A DNA stretch of 64,000 bases from Absidia repens. Lineage: Eukaryota > Mucoromycota > Mucoromycetes > Mucorales > Cunninghamellaceae. The DNA lies in NCBI GenBank assembly GCA_002105175.1, contig MCGE01000021.1:62001-126000 (forward strand), read 5' to 3'. The notes beneath the pieces are model-generated. The model ran no database searches. It saw only the letters and a program-made list of their open reading frames with translations, and was not told the DNA's origin. Numbering within the stretch: the first letter of the stretch is position 1; each line of letters opens with the position of its first letter. Below, piece by piece: positions 47,691 through 58,112 of the stretch. Position numbers and translations under genes: made by a program.

Positions 47691-48883
47691 TTCTTGCAAT
47701 CCCTTTTCCAAAACCCTTCTAAACTATTTCTAACAGAAAGCCGAGGCCACCAGGTCCACGATGAGCCAAAAACAGTGACCAAAAAATAATTTTTCGTTTA
47801 AAAAAAAAAAGGAAGACGAATTTGGGATTTTTATTTTTTTGCTGTTTTATGGCACTGAGACTGTTAAGTCATAATTTGCCCAGCTGGGTTCAAAATGGAA
47901 TGTGACAGACTAAAAAAAAATCCTAGGAGTAAGGAATAAAAAGGGAAGGAGATATGTGTAAAGAAGGAGGACTGATTGGAGGTGGTACAATGGATAAACC
48001 AGGTGAGAATAAACGAAAAGAGTAGAAAGAAAAAAGAAAGAAAAAAAAATAAAATAAACGAGTGTACTAACGGGCTACACTAGGTGAGCGGAGGGAGGGA
48101 GGGAGGAGGGGCTGGTCTAGGGTGAGCATGGCGGTCGATCCATAGAAGGAAGGGGTCATGGGTGTCTGTGTCGGTGGGTTCAATATGTGTAGGATGCTGT
48201 AGGTATTCCATTTCTCGGAGGAGCGTGCAGATAATGGGCCATGAGCGTTTCCAGCGGTTGATGGTTAATCGTGCGCGAGGGGGTTGGGAGGGGAGACGGT
48301 TGAGAAGGAAGGAGAGAGGATCGTCAGCTGTAGCAAAAGATATGCTAAGGCGGGAGTGAAAATGGCGGCATTGGATGAGATGTTTCTTTGTGATCGTGGT
48401 ACCGCAGTGACAGGGCTTGGGCATTCCGCCAGACAACCAACCTAAACGCCAGCGAATGCAGCGACTCCGGACGCGAGGTAACATGGGGATGAGCATGATT
48501 GGGTCAACTTTGTTCGTTGGACGGCATTGTTGGAGTAGGGCAAATTGGGGACGGAGGGCATGCAGCAACTCTAGACGGTATGTTTTGATCATGTCCGGGG
48601 TGTAGATGTAGGAATCTTCATCAGTTGGTAGGCGGGAGGCAAGAGGTTGTTTGATCAGTTTGTGCCAGATCCCCGGTTTCGTGCGTGGGGGATCCATCAG
48701 GGTGGTCATGGTGGAAACAAGTGTGTCATCGGGCTGATATGACATGCGATGGACATACTTGAGTTGGAGGCTGTGGAGGCGTTCGGTCATGGAGGGTGTG
48801 TTGGTGAGATGGCGCATGATTCGGGTGGAAGATCTGTTGTGGGCTCCATAAATTCGGCGAAGGCAGGTGGATTGGGTGGATTC

Positions 48884-49202
48884 TGTGATGTTGGTGTAGT
48901 AGAAAACGAGTCAAAATAAGTGAGACAAAGTTATATTTTTATTTCAGTAAAATGATGGAAGGCTTTTATAATAAAATCGGGGAAGCAGTTATTGGAATAA
49001 TAAATTTCTACTACTAATGTATTATTGGATAAGATAGAGATGAGGGAATAAATCATTGGACTGTGATTAGATGATTGAATGATTATTGGTGTATTGTCAG
49101 ATCGGGATTGAATATGACAGTTAGTGCCTGATCTGAGTCTGACATTTGCTATATCTGATACATTGATTTATAATGTAAATATAGAGGATGACAAATACGT
49201 CA
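48884..49202 (-). repeat. Solo LTR, family 1, inserted in the LINE with 5-bp target duplication
   Basis: 319 bp, TGACGTATTTG...CATCACA on the minus strand, flanked on both sides by GAATC (49203-49207 and 48879-48883). Removing it with one GAATC rejoins the LINE codons as KLES-TQST without a shift. Confidence 0.9.
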
Positions 49203-49318
49203 GATTCGAGTTTGTTGAGTGATTGTTGTGTGGTGGTAGTGATGGCGAGGCCGTATTCCATCATGGGGCGGATGAATTGTTGGTAGATTCTCGTTGCCAT
49301 CAGGCGGTTGAAACCGGA

Positions 49319-49773
49319 TGTCGCATCATGAAAAATGATGGCATAAAAATAAAACCTGTTCCTGAAGAAATTGAAATTCCGATTAGGAACACTGCATGAT
49401 AAAAATAAATAATCACGCAACATTGTGATAGAAGAAAAGAAAATAATGATTCACTTCATGAAATCATTAGGTCCCATAAAATAGAATAAAAGAAAATAAA
49501 ATACCCTTGCAATAACATCGATCATATCATCATACACCTAATATCAGAACATCATACGATTATAATAAAAATAATGATCATGATAAAAAAATAATAATAA
49601 CAATAAACCCATGTAATATCTATTTCCAATGAAACATAAGATATAGTATATAAAGAGTGACATTTTTATTAATAAAAACCATATACAAGAATCTCACTTA
49701 ATTCTACCTGTCCCACTTTTTATTTCTACTTTTTATTTTTTTTTATTTTTTTCTTTATATACGTTATTTCACA
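49319..49773 (-). repeat. Solo LTR, family 2, inserted in the LINE with 5-bp target duplication
   Basis: 455 bp, TGTGAAATAACG...GATGCGACA on the minus strand, flanked by TCCGG on both sides (49774-49778 and 49314-49318). Removal rejoins the LINE frame as VNRSG-FNRLM. A partial copy of this LTR lies at 55244-55570. Confidence 0.9.
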
Positions 49774-52351
49774 CCGGATCTGTTGACCCCGAATGTCGAG
49801 AGGATATTCATCGCAGTGATGGCTTTTTTGGTGTTATGGTTGATCAATTGTTTGGGGTCCATGACCCCGCCCTTGTTGATTGGGATGCCTATATATTGGA
49901 AGGTGTCTTGGAGAGGTAGTGGTGTTCCATATAAGCTGTATGGGGTGATTGGTGGTGGGTGGGGGTCGAGGATGACACATTTGGTCGGGTTCCAGCGGTA
50001 GCCGAGGAGGTGACTATGGTCGGCGCACTGTTGGAGTAAAGGTTGGATGGATGAGGGAGTTCCGATCAGGGCAATGTCGTCCGCGTAGAGGAGGCAGTTG
50101 ATTGAAGAGGTGACGTTAGTGATGGATGTGGCTGGGTGGTGATATGGGTGAAGTCGTAAAAGAGAGGGAAGGGAGTTGATGTATATGGAGTAAAGGAATG
50201 GGGAGAGGATTGAGCCTTGGAGGACACCTGTGACTGGAGAGAATTGGGGTGATTGATGATTTTGTAGAAGGAATTCAATGTGGACATGATCGAAGAGATG
50301 TTGTAGAAGACGAAGGAAGGAAGGAGGGGTGGTTGGGGCGAGTGCATTCCAGATAATTTGGCGGTCGACGGTATCATAAGCTGATTTGATATCCAGGAAC
50401 GCAAGGACAGGTGATTGTTTGTGGCGAAGACGGTGGAGACGACAGAGTTCGGTGAGACAAAGCACTTGATCAAGGGTACTACGTTGAGGACGGAAGCCAC
50501 CTTGGGCAATATCAAATGCCGGTGTGCAATCACGGAGGGGCGCTGCAAGGCATTTCTCGAGAATCTTGCGGAAAATAGATGTCAGACTGATGGGACGAAA
50601 GTTGGCAGGATCGGTAGGGTCGCCTTTTTTGTGGAGGGGGATGACTTGGGCAGTGCGCCACAGATGGGGTGTGAGACCGGTTTTCCAGCAAAGGTTGAAA
50701 AGGGGAAGGAGGAGGAGAGAGAGCTGTTCGTTGATGGGTTGGAGTACTTCGCTGATGATGGAATCGATACCGGGTGCCTTTCTCCGTGCCAGTTGTGTGA
50801 TAGCAAAGGTGATATCTGAGGTGGAGAAAGGGGGTGGGAAGTCAGGTGGGGAGGGCGACGGGGATGGGGGAGGACGTGTGGAGGGTCGAGGAGGTGGCCG
50901 GAATAGATTTGCTGAAAGTGGTTGGCAAGTTGGTTGACAGCGTGTTGTGGTCCTAAGGGATGGGTGAAGGTGGGGTGTATGGTCCTGCTGTTTGATGCGT
51001 TTGATCTTTGCTGCTACTTTGCTGAAATCCAGACTATTCATTGAATCGCAGAATTGTCGCCATAGCTGTCGTTTCCGTTTGTTGATCAGGCGTCTGAGGA
51101 GTGCCCGGGCACGTTGGTGTTCAATCCACCATTCGAGTTTGTTGATGCCAATGGATTTGCGCCATTTCTGATAAAAATATTCCCGTTGTTGTACTGCTTC
51201 GTCCATTTCCACTGTCCAGAACGTCGATGTTTTTTTGGTGGGTGTACGTCTGCCGATCGTCGTATCGAGGGAATGATGGATAGCGTTGTTGAGATCGTCG
51301 ATGATTTGTTGGTCTATCTGGAGGTCGGCGGGGGTTGTGTAAGTGTCGTCACGGATGGTGAGTTCTTCCAGTAGTTGTTGGGACTCAAGAAGGAATGTGT
51401 TGACGTAATGGTCGTAGTATCGTTGTTGATGGAGTCGGTCGAGTTTCCAAAGCAAACGTTGATGTTGTGGTTTGGGGGGTGGATGAGCTTGTGGTCTGAA
51501 CCTAAGGAAAGGTCGTCCCGGATGTTCATGGATGGCATGGCGGTGAAGGGGCGTGTTTGACATAATCCAATCTACAATACTACTGCCTTGGTATTTGATT
51601 AGTGTATACTGACCTTTGGTGAGGAGGGAATTCCAGATGATGATGTCGTTGTTGTGAGTCCAGTCTTCAAGTAATTTTCCTCGTGGTGTGGTGCGGTGAT
51701 CGCCTAATGTATCACGTAGCCGTGCATTGACATCTCCGCAGATAATGGTGTTTGTGCTGTGTGGGTGATGTAATGGCAATGAACTAATGATAGTGAGAGC
51801 GATAGTGTCATCGAGTGATGGTGGTAGATATAAGCAATGGATGAGGGTGTGATTGGTGATGAAGGAGAGGACGTATTGCCGATATTCAGGGGGGAGACTG
51901 TGGGAAGGTGATGGATGGGATAGGGGTAGGAGGGGCTGATGAGGAGAGAGATGCCCATTTTTCCGACGTATGCGTGTGGGTGGGATTTGAAGCCATAGGT
52001 GTGGAGTTGTAACCATGTGGTATCGAGTTTATTTGGGAGATAAGCCATGTCTCTGTGAGCAGGAGGAGATCGGTGTGTTGTGTATGGACGAGGAGGGGTG
52101 CGATTGCAGATTTGTTGGTGCCGTTGATGTTGAGTAATGATAACGTAGTGGTTGTACTAATCATTGGTATTATTGTTGGGTGGGGTTGGGTGTGCTGGTG
52201 TAGTGTCGGCACGGAGGAAGTCCGCATCAGAGGTGGTGTGGTCCGTAGTCTCATGTGGGGCAAGGTCATTCAGGACGATGTTTCGTTCTACTTCGTCGAT
52301 CCATCCTTCTTGAATAAAGTATTCACTGACGGCATATCGTACAGGTGCGGG

Positions 52352-53363
52352 TCATACGTTGGTTAACGGTCTTGAATGCAAATTGTTCCTTTTCGAATTG
52401 GCTGGTGGAGTCGTCATTGAAGTCGGGGTTTTGGATGTGCTTTGGATCGAGGGATCGAAGTCTTCGATGGGGGTGATTCCAAAGGTGGAAAGTTGGTGGA
52501 GAAATTCCTGTTCGAAGTCGTTGTGGATGAGGGTGGCGATCACATTCCTGGTGGGATAATGGATATCGAGAAGGCGGTTGGTGTTGATTTCAAGTCGGCA
52601 GAACTTGCGTCGGAGCTCCTTGGTGGGGAGGGTTTGTTGGTGTTCAGGTAGATGTATGTAAAACCACGTGTGGGGGAGACGGGAAAGAATGTTCGTGCTA
52701 CTGCTTGGGTCTTTTGATGGGCCCGAGAGAGCGATGGGGGAGGAGAGCTGTTGTCGCAAATGGTGGACCTGAGTTTTGTTGGACCAAGGGTTGCTGGGAT
52801 CGGTGTTTGGTTGGGGTGGCTGGGGGGTAAGAGGTTGAGGTGGAGGGGTTGGGGGCTGGGGAGGTGACATGAGGGTGGCGAGTGACTGCTGAAGTTGTTC
52901 GATGATGTTGTCACGATCATGGAGTTGTTCCTGTAGTTTGATAATGGTGCTGTTCATAGTCGTGAGTTGCGACATGATGAGCTTCATGTACTCGGGGAGG
53001 GCGGGATGGTGTTCAAATTGTTCGAGTGCTTCATGGAGGGGGCTAAGCTCCATGTCCTCTTGGGTAGGGGGATGGGTGATGTTTGGGGAGGGGAGGAGTG
53101 GGTTGTTGGGCATTCTGCCCTTGTTGTTGCTGTTGCTGTTTTTGTTGCTTGGTGAGTTGGACATTGACTTGTCGTGCGGTTTGTAGTGCCTTGCACTGAG
53201 TGCATATGTATCGTTCACGACGGGGAGCAGTAGCGGGATCAACGATAATGGTACCGTTGTGCTGGCATTTTTGACAGGTGAGGGTGAATAGTTGAGAAAA
53301 AGTAGCTTTTTCGCGTTGTGGGGAGGGTGGGGTTGTCCGGTATAGCGGGACTAGTGGTGGCAA
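52352..53363 (-). pseudogene. LINE ORF1 (zinc motif, coiled coil, C-terminal domain)
   Basis: The N-terminal part reads LTCQKCQHNGTIIVDPATAP and YICTQCKALQTARQ, a CxxC...CxxC zinc ribbon, followed by a Gln tract. The rest, in another frame, has a coiled coil (NSTIIKLQEQLHDRDNIIEQ), a Pro/Gln linker, and a compact domain (HTWFYIHLPEHQQT, then TRNVIATLIHNDFEQEF). The frame changes near 53100-53180. ORF1 proteins coat the LINE RNA. ORF2 starts about 80 bp downstream. Confidence 0.65.
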
Positions 53364-53439
53364 TCATCTCAGACAATGGTCAATTGCGATCTGAAGAGAG
53401 AAAAGGAAAAAGAAGAACAAAAAAAAAAAAAAAAGGAAA

Positions 53440-53850
53440 GAAAGGGAAAGTGAGAGAAAAATAATTCAGCAGGAGCGGGATTAGATTTTCAACCTCGTCA
53501 CAAAAAATCGGGAGGCCCGTCAACAAACAAAACAAAGGCGGGAAAGCCTACAGCCATAATAACAAGGCCTATGGCTCAGTATTGTTTACAACATTATAGC
53601 ATGTAGAGGCATTTACCGTACAAAATTGGTTTGGAAAATAGATCACCATAGTATAGAGATATAGTACCAAACAAGAATAGTCCGTAGAATAGATTACCAC
53701 AGTATAATAGTATGTTCATTAGTATGCAGAATAGTCTACCGCAATAGAATAGCCTGTCACAGTAGAATAGTTTTGCAATTCCATTGTTCATTGCAAAATA
53801 AAAAAAGCTTTTATTGAATAATGATACGTAGTCAATACTATACTAAAAAG
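53440..53850 (+). repeat. Repeat unit A (second full copy)
   Basis: Includes caggagcgggattagattttc, cacaaaaaatcgggaggccc (also at 47075-47125), acagccataataacaagg, gaggcatttaccgta and accaaacaagaatag, ending gatacgtagtcaatactat. Reverse complement of 45487-45905. Confidence 0.55.
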
Positions 53851-53939
53851 AAAGAAGATGTAAAAATAGGGGGCCGCTAATAGTAGCTGAGAGAGGTGCT
53901 AATCTAGTTAAATGGTGTAGAAGAAGGAACGATGTACGA

Positions 53940-54245
53940 TGTACGATAAAAAAGGGATTTCTAAAAGGGATCTCTATAAAAGGGGATCTCCAAACTTCTA
54001 ATGAAGCTTAAACAAACATTTATTTCAAACAAAGTCAAGGTTTATTGAAGCAGAGATATGCTTTATTGAAGAAAAGTGACATATGCATGTACTAAGCTAA
54101 TCAAGACATTTCCCCAAGATTCTAGAATCAAAATGAAAGGGACTCCCCATGCTTCTTGCAATCCCTTTTCTAAAACCCTTTTAAACTATTTCTAACAGAA
54201 AGCCGAGGTCACCAGGTCCACAATGAGCCAAAAACAGTGAACAGA
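53940..54245 (-). repeat. Single foldback arm (like 47275-47783) with dispersed repeat copy 7
   Basis: gggatctctataaaagggg, cttctaatgaagctta, gtttattgaagcagagatatg, the core aaaatgaaagggactccccatg at 54130, and the outer end aacagaaagccgaggtcacc. It lies alone, with no partner arm nearby in opposite orientation. Confidence 0.55.
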
Positions 54246-54279
54246 TGTTGGCTCATTCCCGTTGATTTCTATTTTTTTT

Positions 54280-54974
54280 CAGAATTGCTCCAGCGGCAAT
54301 AAAATATCTTCTCGTCGGCAATAAATTATCTCCTCAGAAGATAAATTATCTCTTCAGAAGATAAAATATCTTCTCAGACAATAAAAATATCTTCTAATAG
54401 ATTTTTTGTGGGTGTTCTTTTATTTTATTTATTTTGAATGAATACAAACAAATATAGTATTATTATATTTTTTAAAAAAAACTATTTATACAAAAAATAA
54501 AAAGAAAAATAAAATAAAAAAGAACTATCATACTAGGACCTAAATAGGAACTAGACATTAGCTTTTTTTTAAAGGGATTTTCTTGCTTTTTGTTCTTTTT
54601 CACTTTGGTTTTGCCACTATAAGTCTGATCTTCAACGGCTTTTTATCTTTAGCTGATGATAGCGTGTTCCATGCCATCTCTATTAGTGTACTTTTGTCCA
54701 AGAAATATTTGGCTGATCATGTTGTTGATAATGAAAATTGTTGTTGATGAAGGTTTTTCGATAAAAGGAAGTATTTTTTTTTATTTAACAGTTGTCATTT
54801 ATCAAGTTTGCTTCAGGAGCGTAATAGCGCCACGCAGTTTTATTCCCTAAAAGTACATTCAATCTAATTTTATTGTCTGAGGAGATAATTTATCTTCTGA
54901 GGAGATAATTTATCTTCTGAGGAGATAATTTATTGCCGACGAGAAGATATTTTATTGCCGCTGGAGCAATTCTG
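54280..54974. mobile_element. Foldback/hAT-MITE-like element with ~100-bp inverted repeats
   Basis: The left end cagaattgctccagcggcaa and right end ttgccgctggagcaattctg are exact mirror images and continue for about 100 bp through aaaatatcttctcgtcggca and agataaattatctcctcag subrepeats. Termini are CAG...CTG. Both ends abut exactly eight T, which may be an 8-bp target duplication as in hAT elements, although a homopolymer is weak proof. The ~480-bp interior has no transposase. Confidence 0.75.
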
Positions 54975-54982
54975 TTTTTTTT

Positions 54983-55150
54983 GGATGTGCCCTCCCATTC
55001 GATAAACAATCCAGGCTGGCGGCAGCGGTTGAATTCAAAGTCCGTCAAAAATATGGAGGTCACATCGACCCATCTGGAGCTCCTCAGATAGCCGACTGGA
55101 CTTACAGTCTGCAAAATCGAGCTAATGTGCAATATTTTCTTCTTCGCTTT
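54983..55150 (+). pseudogene. Short coding-like stretch beside the foldback element
   Basis: One plus-strand frame reads LPFDKQSRLAAAVEFKVRQK then GGHIDPSGAPQIADWTYSLQ before a TAA. It looks protein-like and is GC-richer than the flanks, but has no start and no recognised family. Possibly a gene relic split by the element at 54280-54974. Confidence 0.25.
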
Positions 55151-55243
55151 ATATAAAACGAACTAACTGTAATATTCAATAAAAACCATATCTGTTATAT
55201 CACTTGTTTTTTATAACGCCTTCTTATTTTATCAAATATTACA

Positions 55244-55570
55244 ATTGTGATGGAAGAAAAGAAAACAATGATTCATTTCATGACATCAATAGGTCTCATA
55301 AAATGGAAAAAAAAAAATACCCTTGCAATAATACCAATCGTATCGTCATATTCCTAATATTAGACCATCATACGTTTATAATAAAGATGATGATGATAAA
55401 AAATAATAACAACAATAAACCCATGTAATATCCACTTCCAATGAAACATAAGATATAGTATATAAAGAGTGACATTTTTATTAATAAAAACCATATACAA
55501 GAATCTCACTTAATTCTACCTGTCTCTTATTCATTTTTTATTTTTTATTTTTATTTTTATTTTTTCTGCT
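55244..55570 (-). repeat. LTR family 2, partial copy
   Basis: Matches 49425-49760 in the same orientation: cccttgcaata, aacaataaacccatgtaata, aacataagatatagtatata, agagtgacatttttattaat, caagaatctcacttaattct. The ends differ. Confidence 0.65.
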
Positions 55571-55787
55571 ATTTTACAGCTGTGGATGGGGTCGAAGAAT
55601 GGTAATTTGAGGCTATGGGAAGTTAGTTGTCTGTAGATATACAGTAAGTGTATATGCCTAAGTAGTGGATACCTGAGGCTGTGTGCTACACCTTTATAGG
55701 AATGACAAGTGTGATAATGTGGGAGATGATTAGTGACTGACAAGTGACAAATACGACACTAGTGTAATAATTTGTAAAGTTCAAGTC

Positions 55788-56050
55788 TGTGGTGTTTATT
55801 AGGTGTTGGAAGTAAAAAGTGAAAATAAAAAAAATAATGAATGTGGGCGCTCCCACATTTGACACATAAAATCTATTTTTATTTTTACCTAAACTGGATT
55901 CCAATTTCACAACAGGGATAGCTATGATAGTATTTAGATTTTTTTTTATTAGTACTGAAATTAGACTTTGTAGAATCTAATTACAGGGCTATGAATTTTT
56001 TTAAAAGAGCAAGGTTTTTTTTACCCACTGGGATTTTTCCGGCTTCTTCC
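55788..56050 (+). repeat. Copy of the 42215-42500 repeat
   Basis: ctgtggtgtttattaggtgt, aatgtgggcgctcccacatt, attagtactgaaattagact, and cactgggatttttccggctt. About 90 percent alike by eye. Confidence 0.6.
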
Positions 56051-56074
56051 TCATTATTATTTTTATATAATAAA

Positions 56075-57229
56075 CGATCTGGTGCTCCGCTGGAGCTTTT
56101 GGAAATCTTTCGTTTTACTGGGTGTCACAGTTTTTTTTATTCAAGTGTGGGTTTCGATGGGATAGGATTAAAGCCTCCGCCATTTCGCACTTTGATGGGC
56201 CGCTGTTATGTGGTTTAAATTTATTGTATAAAAGAACCTATTTTATTGAAAGTGGGTGTTTAGCACCCAACCCATGTATACACAAAAGAAACATGAAGAA
56301 TAAATAAAACAACACTTACCGACTATGGCCGGTTCAATAATGTATGTAAAAAATAGAGAAGTTTGTGTCGTATTCCTGGTTCCTGATTAGTAATATTTAT
56401 GTCAAAATATCTATACCATCATTATTTGTCATCATCCACACATATCAGGTACGCGGCTACTAATCGCGTCCCAACAATTGTACCTTGTCACTACCCAGCA
56501 TATCCTTACACTGGCTATGTTTCACTTGGTCTACAATCAAGATCAAAGGTTACTCATCTATCTATTCCATAATACACTATTTTATTCCCTCATCTCGAAC
56601 TCTACCAATAATCCATTATCATCTACAATCATTTATCATCATAGAAATTTATTATTACAACATCCGCTTCTCTAGCTTTTACTATAAAAACCCACTGTCA
56701 TTTTATTCAATAAAAAAACCATATCAATTGTATCACTTATTTACTCTTGTCTTTATTTACAAACATTTCAGTTTGAGGTAAAAAAAAAAAAAATAAGAGG
56801 AAGAAGAGAAGGAATGGAAGGTGTAAAAAAAAATAAACTAAAAAGGGATAAAAAAAAACTAACCCCGAAATGTCAAAAACATGAATCGAGCTAAATCAAA
56901 TCAGTCGCCCCTTGGGGCCCAACCGTCGTGCCCAGCGCGTCGTCAATGGGGGGGGGTTTTTTGTGTACTGAAATAATAGCTTACTTGAAAGGCGTCAGAG
57001 AGATTAGAGATTGATTATGTAGGGGGTTGCGACTGCCTTTCCACTGGAAATTAAAACGAATTATGCACTATGGTAATTATGGCGATTGCCCCTTCCCTGA
57101 TTTGTTGAACATAAAAAAAAAGGCTGGATGATTCAGGCTCCGCATTTTGCTTTCTATTTTTTTTGGCCCCCATTTTTTTCTCCCCTCTCTTTTTCTTTCT
57201 TTTTTATTTTTTTTCCTTCTTGGAAGTCT
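56075..57229 (+). repeat. Island repeat blocks shared with 32059-32380
   Basis: agtgtgggtttcgatggga near 56145, ttggggcccaaccgtcgtgc near 56915, and ctttctattttttttggccc near 57145 all recur in order around 32150-32330. Between them the sequence is AT-rich with no gene. Looks like a larger, diverged copy with an insertion. Confidence 0.4.
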
Positions 57230-57440
57230 GAATGATATGATGGCAAGGCTCATTGGGATACTGGTGATCTAGGATTAGTGTTAGAACTTGAATTAGGGGC
57301 GTTTTAAAAAACGCAAAACAAACATCATGGGGAAACGCTTTCATTTTAGATGAAGGATTTGGGAACGACACTAGATTAGCATTCATTAGTTTAGTAATAG
57401 TTTGGCATCGTTTGTATCTACGACTGAATAAATATGTTCT
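57230..57440 (+). repeat. Dispersed ~200-bp repeat, copy 8
   Basis: aatgatatgatggcaaggct, tctaggattagtgttagaac, core catggggaaacgctttcatttta, then ctagattagcattcattagt and ctgaataaatatgttc. Closest to copy 3. Confidence 0.6.
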
Positions 57441-58112
57441 TTTTATTATAATTAGTTTCTCTGTTGTACGTTTACATGATGAGCTTCATCGAATGTGTAT
57501 TACATATGCATAGAAAAAAAAAAGTGTGTCTATATATATATATATGAGAAAGGAACGGATTAGGTACTGTATTATGGAGACTTCTTCCACCAAGTCTATA
57601 CGCTTGTGCGTAGAAACGAAAACTGGGATGTGTTTGTGTGAAAAATTAGCTATTACAGTGTATTTTATTGCGGTGGAGGATATTGAGGAACAAAGTTGAG
57701 AATAGTATTAATTATGTAGCCACTGGGTGGCAGGGGGTTTCTGAAGTGTGGGTTTTGAAGGAAGACTCTGTGATTTGGCACTATGGGTGAGCAGCGATTG
57801 AAAAAAGGATGGACGGCTCTTATGGTGGGCAGCGCCTTGGGCCCCAACGGTCGTTGCTCAGGGCTCTGTCTGAAAAAAAGAGTCGGAGGAACAAAAAACG
57901 AAATTAAAGTTACTATAGCAGAGTTTTCTTACGGTCCTTTTTTTTTTTTTTGTAATGTGTTGTCTATTGAATAAAGACTTGGATGCACGTCAAAAGAGCG
58001 GTGGCCAATAAATTAACAATTATTTCTTTTTATTATATAATCACGGTCCATTTTCTTTTTAATATATAATAATAAAGTTACTTTATTCAGTCTCGTATTT
58101 CATCACATTCGA
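57441..58112. other. AT-rich edge of the repeat island
   Basis: A TA repeat near 57535, blocks of the 32059-type repeat at 57720-57865 and a taataaagttactttattc stretch at 58070 also seen at 42520. No gene. Confidence 0.4.

Larger units (their letters stand above)
45927..47783. mobile_element. Foldback-type element with ~400-450-bp inverted arms
   Basis: The left arm (about 45927-46370) and right arm (about 47275-47783) are imperfect reverse complements over their length. Matching blocks from the outside in are gtcact...ctc, tggtggc, ctgttag, ggggaaaccctttcatttt, tcttcaataaaa and ttcaatgatg. Then come gtttgcagatccctc, a tandem of agatccctcttag-like units, ttccttcttcaggcc and ccagactt. The ~900-bp centre holds a G-rich minisatellite and a partial extra arm copy (47060-47275). 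Long arms containing tandem subrepeats resemble foldback (FB) elements; this class is inferred. No transposase found. Confidence 0.6.
48080..52269 (-). pseudogene. LINE ORF2: endonuclease - reverse transcriptase - zinc tail
   Basis: Endonuclease blocks are TLSLLNINGTNKSA, DLLLLTETWL, TYGFKSHPHAYVGKMGISLL, TIICGDVNARL and IVDWIMSN, spread over three frames between 52170 and 51560. Reverse transcriptase blocks are RRKAPGIDSIISEVL, AQVIPLHKKGDPTDPANFRP, GFRPQRSTLDQVL, AFLDIKSAYDTVDRQIIW, GVLQGSILSPFLYSIYIN and the catalytic YADD. The tail has RCIRWRLGWLSGGMP and CHCGTTITKKHLIQCRHFH. The enzyme would nick the target and prime cDNA synthesis there. It is broken by at least two frameshifts near 52030 and 51930 and by the two LTR insertions. 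Confidence 0.85.
48080..53363 (-). mobile_element. LINE (APE-type non-LTR retrotransposon), degenerate and interrupted
   Basis: Two ORFs on the minus strand. ORF1 (53363-52352) carries a zinc motif and a coiled coil. ORF2 (about 52269-48080) carries an endonuclease, reverse transcriptase with LLYADDIALIG and a C-terminal CxC...H...C...H motif. Two foreign LTRs (48884-49202 and 49319-49773) sit inside ORF2; leaving them out restores the reading frame. Frameshifts in the endonuclease part and in ORF1 show it is inactive. Possible kinship with the Grem-LINE1 elements reported at Mucor centromeres is only a suggestion. Confidence 0.85.

Noticed and set aside
48884..49202. Reading the LTR inside the LINE as part of ORF2 (VFVILYIYIINQ...)
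   Set aside because: The same peptide appears from the free LTR copy at 43874, and the GAATC duplication shows it is an insertion.
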